Source of the DNA: Ephemerocybe angulata
Lineage: Eukaryota; Basidiomycota; Agaricomycetes; Agaricales; Psathyrellaceae
Assembly (NCBI GenBank): GCA_013368325.1
Contig: JAACJK010000006.1
Span: forward strand, 1 to 64,000
Direction: 5' to 3'
DNA length: 64,000 nucleotides
Shown here in pieces: positions 1-10,713 of this stretch. The position numbers and the translations under genes were made by a program. Within the stretch, counting starts at the first letter, position 1. Every line of letters starts with the position of its first letter. The notes under the pieces were generated by a model. It was not told where the DNA came from and ran no database searches. It was given only the letters and a program-made list of their open reading frames with translations.

Positions 1-600
1 ACGGTTAGCCCTTGTCCACAAGACAACACGCTCTTCACAGGGACACTGCGCGATAATCTGTGGGTTGCAATCAGCTATCTTTCGAATTGCGTGTTGTGTA
101 TTGACCTATTGATCCCTTTCAGAGACCCTCATGGCACTAAGACAGATGCTGAGATCATATACGCCTTGCAAAGGGCTTCCTCTTACCTCCCACTGGTGTT
201 TCGGACCCACAGGCGGAAGAAAAGTTCAGACTTGATGCTAGCGTTAATGACGAGGGTAAATTGCTCAGGAAACTATTCTAGGTCGTGCTGTGCTAAACCA
301 GCTGTTTGATTTAGGTTCAAACTTCAGCGCAGGGGAGAAACAGCTGCTGGCGCTATGTCGCGCATTGGTAAGAAGTAACCGAATCATCATTCTCGTGAGC
401 ATCTCCCCCATACTTCCAGTGAGACGTATCGGACTCAAGGTTTCAATCAGGATGAGGCCACCAGTAATGTCGACGTGGAACACCTGTATCTGCCCCAGTT
501 GTGCATTATATATCGATCGTCAATGTCTGCCGCGAGGTGCATTAACAGCGATAATGATCGTCCCTGCAACACTATCGCCTGTCATGCATTAGCCTTACCT
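1..600 (+). pseudogene. 3' remnant of an ABCC-type ABC transporter (second nucleotide-binding domain)
   Basis: Broken, edge-truncated piece of the last nucleotide-binding domain of a multidrug-resistance-type (ABCC) transporter. Readable parts in order: a PQDNTLFTGTLRDNL segment at 20-59; an intron at about 59-120; DPHGTKTDAEI; a second intron at about 256-314; the ABC signature region NFSAGEKQLLALCRAL at about 318-365; a third intron at about 395-450; then Walker B/D-loop residues DEATSNVDVE at 451-480. Between about 180 and 205 the reading frame shifts by one base. After DVE the expected helix is unrecognisable, although a degenerate NTIACHAL (family: TIAHRL) appears near 570-592. Walker A lies outside the window. 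ATP hydrolysis for export is the family role, but this copy looks decayed. It may be the host gene into which the downstream mobile segment inserted. Confidence 0.75.
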
Positions 601-1058
601 GTTCCCGTGCCCACCAAAACGGGGCTCGATGCATCATCGTCGAAACGATGCATCAGACATTTTGGCACCTGCGCCCAGGTCTGCCGCCATCACTCCCGCC
701 TCGACCCACCATTTTGGGAAGTGCGTCCACGACTCGTTGATCTGCTTCGATACCTCCTTCTAGCCTTGGCAGAATCTGCCAGGTCAAAAAGAAGCGGATT
801 GGCGTTCCTATCATTGTCAATATGGGACAGGGGCTAGTGCGTACCCAGTCGCGTACTTTGGCGCCCTTCCACTGACGGATTTCTCTTCAGGTCCCTGCTC
901 CACGCCACAAGGGGAATTTGTATGTCACGGCGCCGTTATTCGCTTCAATGAGTAAAGAGAATCAGCCAGGAATATCCGCATGCGTGCCTAATAAGTCTCT
1001 GTATACCTCCTCTGTCCTCGCTGAGCACTGAAAATGGCTTCTTGCAGCTTCACTCGCG

Positions 1059-1644
1059 ATGCATTATTTTTCATACAGCTACCCCCAAGCTACCCCAAGT
1101 CTTGATGCATCAAGCCATGGTGATGCATTACTGGTGGACCCAGGCGTGCGGTCACCGAGCCTGCTCGCTTCCGCTCTCTCAGGGACGGCTCTCGCGCTTT
1201 CAATGCATTAATCGAAGTAGTGTTTTTTTATTTCAAGTTTAATGTATTACCTTTTCCACACAGGTTTGAAGACTGATGCATTACTTTCTCCACACAGGTT
1301 TGAAGACTGATGCATTACCTTCTCCACACAGGTTTGAAGACTGATGCATTACCTTCTCCACACAGGTTTTGAAGACTGATGCATTACGGGCCCTGCAGTC
1401 GCCGAGCTCAGGACTCGCTTCTCGCTCCTTCCGGGGACGGCTCTCCAGATATTAATGCATTAATTGAAGCATCTACCAAGCTTAATGCATTACCTTTTGT
1501 ACAAAGGTTCGAGGACTGATGCATTACGAGCCCCGCAGTCGCTGATTTCCGCTCTCGCCTCCCAGATCTAATGCATCATACGCGGCACGCCTTTCAAGTT
1601 GATGCATTATATTCTAGCGCTCTCCTAATAGGTTGCCAATGCAT
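1059..1644. repeat. Left island of the palindromic YRATGCATYA motif
   Basis: About 14 copies of ATGCAT lie in under 600 bp, at 1059, 1105, 1123, 1203, 1276, 1310, 1344, 1379, 1455, 1485, 1519, 1571, 1602 and 1639. Most read TGATGCATTA, TAATGCATTA or TAATGCATCA. Chance expectation is about one ATGCAT per 4 kb. Further copies flank the island at 584, 629, 648, 2498, 2510 and 2574. Three lie at the end of the ABC remnant or just past it. The motif is a near-perfect palindrome, which suits binding by a symmetric dimer. The stretch holds no convincing gene. Confidence 0.85.
1242..1378. repeat. 34-bp direct tandem repeat, four copies
   Basis: Four head-to-tail units at 1242-1275, 1276-1309, 1310-1343 and 1344-1378. 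The last has one extra T. Each runs from ATGCATTAC through CTCCACACAGG to TTTGAAGACTG. Units 2 and 3 differ at one base, and unit 1 has TATT in place of CATT. A diverged partial copy lies at about 1485-1518. The array sits inside the ATGCAT-rich island and each unit carries one copy of that motif. Confidence 0.95.
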
Positions 1645-1709
1645 TAGACACCAGCCTAACAAACGCAGGCGACCGCATCACCCTGTCAGAACCCCTTTAT
1701 TCAACCTCC

Positions 1710-2200
1710 ATGCCTCTTCGTCGCAAATTGACGGCGCGACAAGACCCAGGTACTACGAAGTTGACGACTGCTGGGGAGAACCTGTGAAGGTATGGACTAG
1801 CTCGGAGGCGTACTGGAAATGGTTGAAGGAGGAAGATGAGGAAAGTGAAAGGCGGGAGGAGAAGGAACGACAAGAGAGGGAAGAAAGGCGTGAGCGGGGC
1901 GAGTATAGCAGTGCGGAAGACGACGAAAGTGACGACGACAACGACCGAGGATGATCGAAGTGACTGGATTTTTCCGAACACAATCGAGATCGACGACACT
2001 GCACCGGCTTGGGAGGGAGCCGATATCACTACGGGGGACATTCGACGTGTGTTGTAAGTTTATGTTCAAAATATTCACTGCTCGCCTCAAAATTTATTTA
2101 TTTCCTTAGAGACCTCATTTCTGACACACTCCCACCAGCCTTCAATCAGCCCTCCACTGCGGCTTCGACTCACCGGCCCTTCAAACACCAACCCACCTAA
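1710..2200 (+). pseudogene. Small charged orphan protein gene, frame-disrupted
   Basis: Coding signal is clear but the frame changes twice. From ATG 1710 the peptide begins MPLRRKLTARQDP. One base out of step, near 1750, it continues as YYEVDDCWGEPVKVW and then a glutamate/arginine-rich helix. Near 1950 it returns to the first frame as SDWIFPNTIEIDD. A normal intron follows (GTAAGT donor at about 2055, TTAG acceptor at about 2109), and the last exon ends at 2200. No GT-AG intron explains the frame changes, so two single-base indels or sequence errors are likely. Function is unknown. It lies between the left motif island and the transposase. Confidence 0.5.
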
Positions 2201-2622
2201 GCACTGCCGCTAAACTCCCCCAAGTCCTCCCACAAGCCATCCGCCCCGCCCGCCCAGCAGCCATCCGCCCCGCCTCGAGCACTGCAAGTACGTCAAGGTC
2301 GGCGAGCAAGAAGCCACACCGAATGGAGCCGCCGAGGAGACAAGGGTTACGGGCACCGGAACTTCTTGTCCGAACAGAACGTGCTGTAAAGCTATATCGC
2401 ATTTGTAAGGCTTCGTGAATTCGGGCGCTTAACTGTTCGTCTTCTTTCGACTTCGGTAATACATCATATTCACGCTCTCCAAATACCCGATAAAGTGATG
2501 CATGAAGTCATGCATTGGATTCAACTCCTCGCATTCAGATGCTTTGTGGATGTGCACGCGGTATCAGACTCGAATGCATCACATTCGTTGCATTAAGGAT
2601 CATGGTAGACTACAGTAAGTAA
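2201..2622. other. Noncoding gap between orphan gene and transposase
   Basis: No gene is recognised. It contains three ATGCAT copies (2498, 2510, 2574) that continue the motif island to the left. Confidence 0.5.
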
Positions 2623-5600
2623 TTACAGGACCATAGCATCAGGGTCTGGACCATTGGAGCCTCCTTCAAGGTTTGAGGAAGGCCCAGAGTCTAGCTCCAG
2701 CCTCTCCTGCTCTCGCCTCTCGTAGTAGAGCTCCAGATTTTCTATTTCCTTCCACGCCGTCTCGATTCCCCGACCAACCGACTCCCAAGTATGTTCAAAC
2801 CGCCGTCGTAGTCCGCTGCAAATGGCCGCCTGACGCATGGAATATGCTCGTAGCCCTTCGCTGTACTCGGCTGGGATATCGGGAAGCCCATTGGTCTTCG
2901 CGTGTAGCTGTCGTGCGGATCCATGCTCGAGCCATTGCTTCTCCCTCCAAAAAAGAAATCTGCGTGTGCGATTCATTTCCTCCTTGACAATGTTGATTTC
3001 TTCCTTGAACCGACAAGCACGGGCTCGCGATTTAGCCCACTCCACCTTAATGGCTGGGATAATGTAAGTAGATGGGCTGAGAAATGGGGCAGATTACGTA
3101 CTTTCCTCCTCCCAGTCTGTCCGATTATCCATCGCAGCGCCGGAGTGTCGCCAGATCCAAGAGAGCGTCCGGTTTGTCTCGTTCGTTGTTTCGCTGTTCT
3201 CGTCCCATTCAATGCGCGCCATAGACCGTATGTCTCTGTCCTCCAATGGAAGGAATATCCTGTCGATCCCTTGCTTTCCCAAGAATGTTGCGAGAGCGAG
3301 AAGCGCGGTGCGTGTCTGCCGATATTCGTCCCTCGCCGAGTTGATTCGTTCTTGGATACTGTCCAAAAGGGTGAGTGCCTTCGTGTTCGGGCCTTGTCCG
3401 CGGATGTGCCGATCCTTAAGGTCCCAAACAGTGGTCCGCCGTTGAAGAAAGCGCCGCAAAGTCGTCAGGGCCTCCTGCGCCTGCGATGATCGGAGTTCGT
3501 ACTCGATTTCGGCCAATCGTCGATCGAGAGGGGCTTTAGAACCAACCTGGGATGGAAGCCACAGGGGGAGGTCGTAGGGGCGGATGCTTGTTCCCGTCGC
3601 TTGTTGCCTTAGCGCCACCGTAGCGGGTATGTAGAGTTGAAGTATTTGATACCATGCATCAATCTTCCTCAGTAACGCGTTCGAACGGAGTTGGACGCGA
3701 GTCAACTCGCGGTCTCGAGAGTGGGTCCAGACTTGTTTCATCTCCGCCCTCAGGACACGCCTTCGTAACAGAATGTCAGTAGATAGATATTGCCAGAAAA
3801 CTAATGCTCACATACTGGTCTGCCTCAAGGTCGATGCCTCGCATTATCAGTACACTTGGTGAGACGTCAGGGCTGAGCGAGAAGTCCTTTCCCTGTGCAA
3901 TTTGGATAGCCTCCTCGGCGGCGAGCGCTTTGCGAGTTGCGTCCTGTTTAGGGGCAATGACAAGCGTCTCGAAAGGGTTGGCTTCGATGGATCTTCTTCC
4001 CAGCTCTCAGCCGCCTTCCTCCATGCCGCGAGCTTCTCCGTATCCAGAGTCGCCTCCAATTCCTGGTGTGCAATCGTGTGCTCCGCCACTTTGGAGACGG
4101 CGTTATCCATTTTTTTCATTAGTGAGTTGCCTTGATCGAGCGTTAGTCTGTCACAAATGACTTCCTGGTTCGTAAATGGTAAACGTACCAAGATCAATGA
4201 CCTTCCGCCAATTGTAATCGCCAAAATTGTAGTCGAGGGTGTCGCGACGCGTTCCCGGCCCCATCTCACGTGTACTCGTTGCGAGCGGGTTTAGGTCTCC
4301 CCAGCCACGCTCTGGTGCTTCTCCGTCGCCGAGTCCCGCTCCTGGAGTGAACATGAAGGCATACTTCGTTTGACATGACGGGACATGTGCTGGAAGGTGA
4401 AACTTCGGGACGACGAAGCGAATTTGCGTATCCGCCTTGAGTAGCGGGGATTCACCCTTCTCGTCCATGAGTACAAGCCGGGCGAGCAGATGCTTCGACC
4501 ACTGGCAAGCTATGTCGTAAGAGACAATGAAAGTTCGTAACAGGGTAAGGCCGAAGAGCATCAGGCTCCAATGCAGTATGTAGTCCATGTTACAGTACCT
4601 AATATCAGGATCAACATTCAATATCACCAGTTTGAATACTTGAAAACATACCGTTCTCCTTTCTGGAGGTCACACACAGCGTAAGGTCGCTTCATGTTAT
4701 GTCGCGCGCACTCCACAGTCGCAGCACCGGAGGAAGCATACCCTTGCCCGGGAGTTACATCCGCGAGGTTGACAGCGTCGTGACGAGAACAGTCGCTCTT
4801 CGGCTCGACCTCATCAGCGTGAGCTTCTAGATACGTACCAAACTTCTTATTTTCCACGTAGTAGGCGAATCCCTGGCTTAGCCCTGGGTCCGCCTCATCG
4901 CTCGAGACGTCCTTTCTCCGCAGACGGAAGCACGCGTCGAGAGCTAAGTTCAAAGCATGAATATACCTGTGAAACATCAACACAAGGTCCCAAAGGAAGA
5001 AAATAACCTCGCACCTGAGCGCCTCGCTCTCATTTTCCCAGTCATCTGGCATGTTGATATTCGGGTGTGGGCACGCTGGGCAGAGAACGGCACATTCACC
5101 TGGGTTGGTCCCTGCGGCGTTGCGTACAGGATCATGCCCACGTGTGTGCCTCTTCAGGAGCTTCAAATGCCGCCATTCGTGGACCATGCGTAGGAAGCTC
5201 GGATATCGGTCCTGTCACAAAGTAATGAGTAGCTATCACAACAAAATTTCCTGCGGAGCGTTGATAAATGAAGTACCTTCGCGGGGCTCAAGCCCGTGTT
5301 GTCGGTGAGTCGCGAGAGGGCCTTCCAGAGCTCGAATGGCGATACCTTCGACTCATATTGGAGAATCTCAAAGACTTCTAGAACGCGAAAGGTCGCCGCA
5401 GACTTGGGGTTCTCCGTCGTAGCTGGGTAGAGTCGCCGTTCCAGTAGCTGTTCAACTTGCGACTTCGCCGTAGCTCCACAACGGCAATAGCTTAGCCCGA
5501 CGAGATGAACGGCATCACAGTCAATGATCACGAAGTCGTCACCCCACGACACGTCTGGGAGAGGACATATCTCTCCTGGGGGATGACCAAGTTGTATTCG

Positions 5601-6325
5601 CACCCCCAACGATTTCAATGATGATCTCGTGAAGTAGTTACCGTTCCAGGACTGTTGGTAAATTAGAAACAGTGGGCGGTATACATGTGGAGCACGCACC
5701 TGAATTCGATGTAATGGAAGGTGCTCATGAACACCCCGAATACACTCCCCACATAGCAGCCCGAGGTTATCGCAAGCGGTACACCTGTACTGGGCCTTTC
5801 GGGACATCCCCGGACAGCGAGAACAGGTATCTGGTGGGTTCTTCCCTCGCCCTTCCAGAGTCAGAAGAATGCGAAGGTACTCGTCTATTTCCTTGGTCCA
5901 TTGGTGAATGGCCGCATCCTGCCATATCTTAGTGTCTCGCTGCAATAAATCGTGTGGATCTGACTCACCCCTTTCCCTTTTGGCCGATTCCGCGCGTTGG
6001 AGTTCTCGGTGCACGGCGGCGGCTCTTCTTGCTGAATGAAGCTGTTGTAATAGTCCTTGTCCCATCCTGCGTCTTCCTCCCATGAATTCAGTATTTCCTC
6101 CGCTGTCCGGCGAACCGTAGCAACAGGCCGCGGAAGTTCATCGATATCGTCGAGGACGTGCATCTTGTTGGAGACGATCTTGAGAGAGCCGGTGGATAGC
6201 CGCTTGAAGTTGGTGATTTCCACATTCTGTGATGCTGTTGAGGGGCCGGCGGGCTCTGGCCGAAGGGTCGCTAAGGGAGTGGACGTGGTGATCTTCAGCT
6301 TTCTTTTCTTCGCGGGTTTCGGCAT
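2623..6325 (-). CDS. KDZ-superfamily transposase with CxC2-type cysteine cluster
   Basis: DNA transposase of the Kyakuja-Dileera-Zisupton superfamily. Nine exons can be placed: 5969-6325, 5700-5939, 5277-5651, 5015-5211, 4652-4966, 4189-4598, 3816-4130, 3102-3760 and 2623-3053, for about 1,099 residues. Exon 2 carries the cysteine cluster (CSRCPGM, CTACDNLGLLCGECI) usual in the N-terminal part of these proteins. Catalytic-core motifs follow: CARHNMKRP, SYDIACQW, KFHLPAH and GDGEAPERGW. The C-terminal part is a long charged helical region. Two oddities stand out. Intron 1 (5940-5968) is only 29 nt. Near 3980 one base seems missing before the conserved PNPFE motif; restoring one base makes the exon total divisible by three. 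The gene is therefore near-intact, and activity depends on whether that frameshift is real. It starts 105 bp from the divergent gene at 6431. Confidence 0.92.
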
Positions 6326-6430
6326 GATTGGAGCAGCGAGAGTGTTTAATTCGAATCAGTGTGTATTTTGAGATTGGCAGGGGATTATTTATATCGGTTG
6401 ACTAGAGTTCACGAGTATAGGCGAGTAGCG
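6326..6430. promoter_or_regulatory. Short divergent intergenic region, probable shared promoter
   Basis: Only 105 bp separates the start codons of the transposase (minus) and the orphan gene at 6431 (plus). Any core promoters must overlap or lie here. The sequence has AT-rich stretches (for example TTATTTATA near 6387-6395). No further element is recognised. Confidence 0.45.
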
Positions 6431-7191
6431 ATGGGTAGACGGGCCCTGTACCTCACCCTTGAGGCGAGGACAGCTGCTAAGAAGGCTCAGCGTGCTGCAC
6501 GAGCACTGGAACCTCGGTAAGTCCCGAATTCAATCGGAAGAGTGGATCTGTAGTGATGCATTAGGATCCCAGCTCCTCGGAACGTCGCCGTGAAGAGAAT
6601 CGAAGGGCTTACCTCAAAAGGAAGAAGCCGCCAGTGCCTCCCCAACACATTGAGGCACTTGCGGATGCGGAGCTACACAGCCCAGAGGACCATTATACGT
6701 TCAAACTCTTCGCGGAAGGGCACGACACGTTGGGGCTTGAGACCGTTGATATCGAACCGCACAACTTCGAAGCCATGGTGAACCTACCACCATACCCTGA
6801 TCCGGTCACCTCCCTTCCCAACTTCGCTGAATCCTGGCCACGAGTGTCAGCTGCACTCCATGGATACATGACGCACCAATATATCCTTTCTCTGGGTTCG
6901 AGAAGTGCAGCAGTCCATGAAACCCCTGACCACATCCTGATCGAGAAGGCGTGGGAGGAGTACACGAGGCTGGAGGACCGTTTCGAGCGCCTTTCGAAGA
7001 TCGCAATTGATCCGGCAGGGTTGAGCGCTTCTGAGGTGAATCCGGTAGGAGCGATAGCCTTTCAAAATCAGTTATGGACAGCGCGGAGGATGGTGGACGT
7101 TGCAGAAGAGTTATCTGTGTTGAAATCTGGGCGGAACTTTTTGTTACGTACGCTAACGGACCGTACATGGGAACTTGGGCGACATCAATGA
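6431..7191 (+). CDS. Orphan protein, 234 residues, basic N-terminus
   Basis: Two exons, 6431-6516 and 6573-7191, joined by a 56-nt GTAAGT...CCCAG intron. The phases match and give 234 residues. The N-terminus is alanine/arginine rich (MGRRALYLTLEARTAAKKAQ) and continues into a basic SSERRREENRRAYLKRKK stretch, which could bind nucleic acid or act as a nuclear signal. The rest is mixed helical with no recognised family or catalytic motif. The intron contains one TGATGCATTA. It starts 105 bp from the transposase, and its stop lies 18 bp from that of the convergent gene at 7210-7762. Position suggests a passenger or accessory of the transposon; that role is inference. Confidence 0.7.
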
Positions 7192-7209
7192 TAAGATAAT
7201 TGTTCAGAG

Positions 7210-7762
7210 TCAGAGATAGCGACTACCGAAGAGATCATCCTTCTGCGAACAAACCATGCACGACGGAACAGTGCACAAGTGGGAGTTATGCATCCTGAGC
7301 CACTCCTTGTACGCTTCACAGAACTTGATCGCAGTCTCAACCGCCTCTTCCTCCCTCTTCTTCTTGATAATCTTCATAGCGCGCCTGTTCATTTCGAAGC
7401 GAACCCTCTTTAAGCGCCTGTCAGCACATGGGGAGTCAACTGTAAATAGACGTGTACGTACCTCCATTTCGGCGTCGATCTTCTGCTGATATTTTGTTTC
7501 GTTAGTCGAGCCCTCACCTGAGGGCCTCCAACGCTTCAAGACCCATTCTTTGACAAAGGGAATGAGAAACTCCTCCCCGCGCCCTGCGTCAAGCTCGGCA
7601 GCGTAGAGCTTGATCTTCCTCTTCAGGAACGCTTCTTTCTGCAGGTTGAATGGAGGGTATGGACTCTCCTCTTCGCTGTCGTCATCCTAATCAAGGTGAG
7701 ATGTGTTTGGGGATAGAGAAGGCGAGGGAAGAGCGACATACCCAGTAAGAGTATTGTGACAT
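7210..7762 (-). CDS. Orphan charged helical protein, 165 residues
   Basis: Exon 1 (7742-7762) encodes MSQYSYW. A 55-nt intron (7687-7741) leads to exon 2 (7210-7686), which opens DDDSEEESPYPPFNLQ. The two total 165 residues plus stop. Acidic residues dominate the start, and a long lysine/arginine/glutamate helix (KRVRFEMNRRAMKIIKKKRE) the second half. Near the C-terminus a pair CTVPSCMVC has cysteine spacing like a small zinc knuckle, but no partner pair is visible. No family recognised. Canonical-looking donor and acceptor sequences inside exon 2 do not preserve frame and were not used. Tail-to-tail with 6431-7191. Confidence 0.65.
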
Positions 7763-8482
7763 GATGGTATAGGTTGGTAAGGGCGCGAATGACTTGGTGT
7801 ACGAGTTCTGGGAGTGATCGGTGCGTCCAGGGCATTATATATACTGCACTCACCCCACTCACCGCTGTTCTGAGACGAAATGCTGGAAAATGGATTTACA
7901 GAAGCACGGGTACCTCTGCGACTAGGAGGAGGCCTGTCTGCAGTCCACTCCGCCTCCAGGCTTCTCTTAGGTCTACAGGTCAGTCGAGAGGGTATTCTGA
8001 TTTTGGAACACGGTGATACCCCTCAATATTAATGCATGGGTATCACAAATTACCGCCAGGGTACGGGATTCTCGGTTCTCGGACTTGGCCAGTAGCGCTG
8101 CGGCTGAGCGCTTCTCCGTTGTGTCGCAATGTATCACCGAGCTCCAAGATCCCAGAAGCGGACACATCAAGAAGCCCCATCTCGATCTTGCTTCCGTCCC
8201 AATCCGGCACGTTAACTGGATGTCAAGGACTCAGCACGCGCACCTCCTCGAATTTCAAACTCTCTGCGGCCCTCCAAAACCTCCAGCGAGTACCACGGAG
8301 CGAAGTAAGCGGGCACCAGGCCCCGGATTTTTCTGGAAAGGCGCGCCTGGATCGAGTGTGGGGACGCGACGACTCAAGGACCGAATCTCTAGGATATGGA
8401 GGAAACAAGGGACGCGGGGACTTAGGTATGAGGGCGAACAGCGCAACGACACGTAAATTAGGAGAAACAGGGTACAAGAAGC
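7763..8482. other. Region without an assignable gene
   Basis: Several overlapping open frames occur on both strands between 7970 and 8480 (for example plus 8013-8456), but none shows splice structure or a recognisable family. GC content is high, which inflates open frames. One TAATGCATGG motif lies at 8032. Confidence 0.35.
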
Positions 8483-9004
8483 TTAGTTATACATAATTTC
8501 AATCATGGACCGAGGGGAAATAGGAACAGCGCGATCAAGGTATGCAGCAAGGTCACTGAGAGTCTGCAACTCGCATTGGAGTTCAAACCGGAGGTTTTCG
8601 ATTGTGCGATGGTACATGACAAGCGTGTTTGGTCGTGGAATACCGCCGGAGTTTGCTCTTGTAGCGAAACGACGGACAGCAGAGCGGATTTCCTGGAAGG
8701 GTAATTAGTAGAAAGGCCAAGCATCGTACGAAGGAGAGGGACGACTTGCAGCGACTTTCGTCCGAATCTTCCTTGCGCGATATCCGGGAGTTGAGTCGAC
8801 CCGGAAATACAAAGGGTAGTTGATGAACCACCGTGTGAGGTAGGCGAGCCAGAAGGCGTGAACATCTGCGTCGATAATGAGGACCTCGATGTACTCGATG
8901 GCGCCAACGCGCAGGTCGCAGAGCTGAGGGCGATTCCAGCCGGGGTAGACGGTGGGCATTGTAGAGATGGAGGGCATAATGTGTCGGTCGCTATGGGTAG
9001 TCAT
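8483..9004 (-). CDS. Orphan protein, 152 residues
   Basis: Two exons, 8756-9004 and 8483-8692, with a 63-nt intron (donor GTCGCT, acceptor TTCCAG) and matching phase, giving 152 residues. The first part contains an aromatic-rich segment (VLIIDADVHAFWLAYLTRWF). The second is helical with alternating charge (EIRSAVRRFATRANSG, NLRFELQCELQTLSDLAAYL). No known domain is recognised. The donor is weak at position +3, so the exact junction is less sure than the frames. It sits among the orphan genes between the transposase and the RNase H1-N gene. Confidence 0.55.
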
Positions 9005-9947
9005 GCAAGAACAATGAGTACGAGCACTTGATGAGGTCAAAGGGATTGGGCTGGGTCTGAGGCCAGAGGCACATAGACGCGACTTTTTAAGGCCATATCT
9101 GTAGGACTCTTCTTTGTGGCGTTCAAACCCGGCAAAGAGGAAAGAAGGAGTCGCGATTTGGACGATCGAAGATGGGATCTGGCACCAACGATCAGAACTT
9201 CGTGATCTTTCCCCTAGTGAAGGAAAGGCTGGCCAATGGCAATGCGAATAATCGTGCGCTAACCGTGAAAGCGACATAGATGTTGAGATATTGAACACAT
9301 GTGTGTACCGATAAGCACTATGAGCTCAGATAGTAGGTCATTTAAAATATCTTTCATCCGATCTTACAACTTGCATGCACGGCGAGTATTTATTTCTAGT
9401 GCTATGGAAAACCACTGGTTCTAACCAAGTATCTAAGTTGAAACTTCAACCCAATCCAAGGTTTTGGACATAGTGCGTCAAGGAAGACATATGAGAGGCC
9501 TAAATTACCCTTCTGAAATGCAGAGAATCAGTAAATAGACACATTGAGCTATTTATCGAGCCTCCAAACTCAAATCTGAACCCTTGGGGAAGCTTATATG
9601 TTTCCATTTGCCAAACATATCGAGTTGTGTCTCCTCCCACTTACACCGCATGGAATTGGGTTTCTACTATCACTCTGAGAGGATTTTACCTCTGGCTGGC
9701 ATTTTCTATCTGATTCAAGGTCTGAGTTGCTGTTAGGCCAGTAAATCCCGCGCGAACATCTCGGTGACTGACATACGCATAAGAAGGCTATAAATCTTCC
9801 TCCATCCAAGGATTAGGGCCAAATAAACTACCTAGAATAGAGCTCTCAGAGTGTAACAACTCTTAGCATATAGCCTTCACTCGATTCTACCAACTCCCAC
9901 AGTACTAGAGTCATGTTTTGTGGTTCGGGGCACTTTTTGATTTCGAC
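9005..9947. other. Noncoding, AT-rich spacer
   Basis: No credible gene. One short minus-strand open frame (9594-9809) lacks splice context and family resemblance. Confidence 0.5.
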
Positions 9948-10330
9948 AAGTCCCGCTTCGGCATTTGCCGAGTGGGGGCCCTTGACCGTAGCTCATCGTT
10001 TAGGCCGCCCTCGAGTCTGATATGTTGTTAACTCACCAATAAGTATGATATTACCATGTAGACACACCCCTTTCGCATCTGTAGGGAGCTCAGAACTGAG
10101 GAATTGTGTCCCCAAGTCCCGCTTCGGCAAATGCCGAGCGGCAACTTGGCTTGGCCGTGGCTCGTCTTTGGGGTCTCCCGGAGGTTGTTATCGACTACTT
10201 ATACTGACTAGTCTTTTTGCGCTCTGTCAGTATCAATGTATAGATAGCCCTGTCTATATGTGCGTGGCTTAGAGATTCATGTCTAAGTCCCGCTTCAGCA
10301 AAGGGAGAAGTCCTGCTTCTGCGAAGGGAG
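9948..10330. repeat. Diverged ~170-bp tandem repeat with palindromic heads
   Basis: Units begin AAGTCCCGCTTCGGCA at 9948, AAGTCCCGCTTCGGCA at 10114 and AAGTCCCGCTTCAGCA at 10285, spaced 166 and 171 bp. A fourth partial head (AAGTCCTGCTTCTGC) starts about 10308. The first two heads each contain a perfect 6-bp inverted repeat (TCGGCA-TT-TGCCGA at 9958-9971; TCGGCA-AA-TGCCGA at 10124-10137). The bodies between heads are only loosely similar. The stretch from 10331 to 10713 holds no recognised gene. Confidence 0.7.
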
Positions 10331-10713
10331 TGTATAAGTTGAACTCGGCGATTCTCGATTGACGTCTCTACGGGTCTGAGACTTTAGGCCATGCCCCATG
10401 AGCCATGCGGCCATCTATTTGACTAAAAGAAGTTCACCCTTTTGACCGCCTGACTTCTTAACATCCCAGGCTAATTGATGACACTCTCTGGACTTAACAG
10501 CTAGCAATCGACACATGGGTTGTATTGTCCGAGGGAACGACTCGAGGCTGGTCACAGACATACGTGTACAGGGTATACTGAGCATAATTCGAACGGAATG
10601 CTACAAGAAAGGGAGCAACAGAGTTTAATAACAGGCGACACCATCACCTCAGACAAGAAGGGGATTAATAGACGTTGGGAGAGGAGGAGAGAGGTGATGG
10701 AGGGTAGTCTCGT

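Noticed and set aside
1242..1378. CRISPR-like array of 34-bp units
   Set aside because: Units are contiguous with no spacers, the context is eukaryotic and no cas genes are present.
1697..2090. Minus-strand open frames opposite the small orphan gene
   Set aside because: Complement of a Glu/Arg/Asp-rich coding stretch, giving low-complexity Ser/Leu shadows.
8013..8456. Plus-strand open frame of 147 residues
   Set aside because: Two plus frames and two minus frames are open at once in GC-rich DNA; no family or splice pattern.
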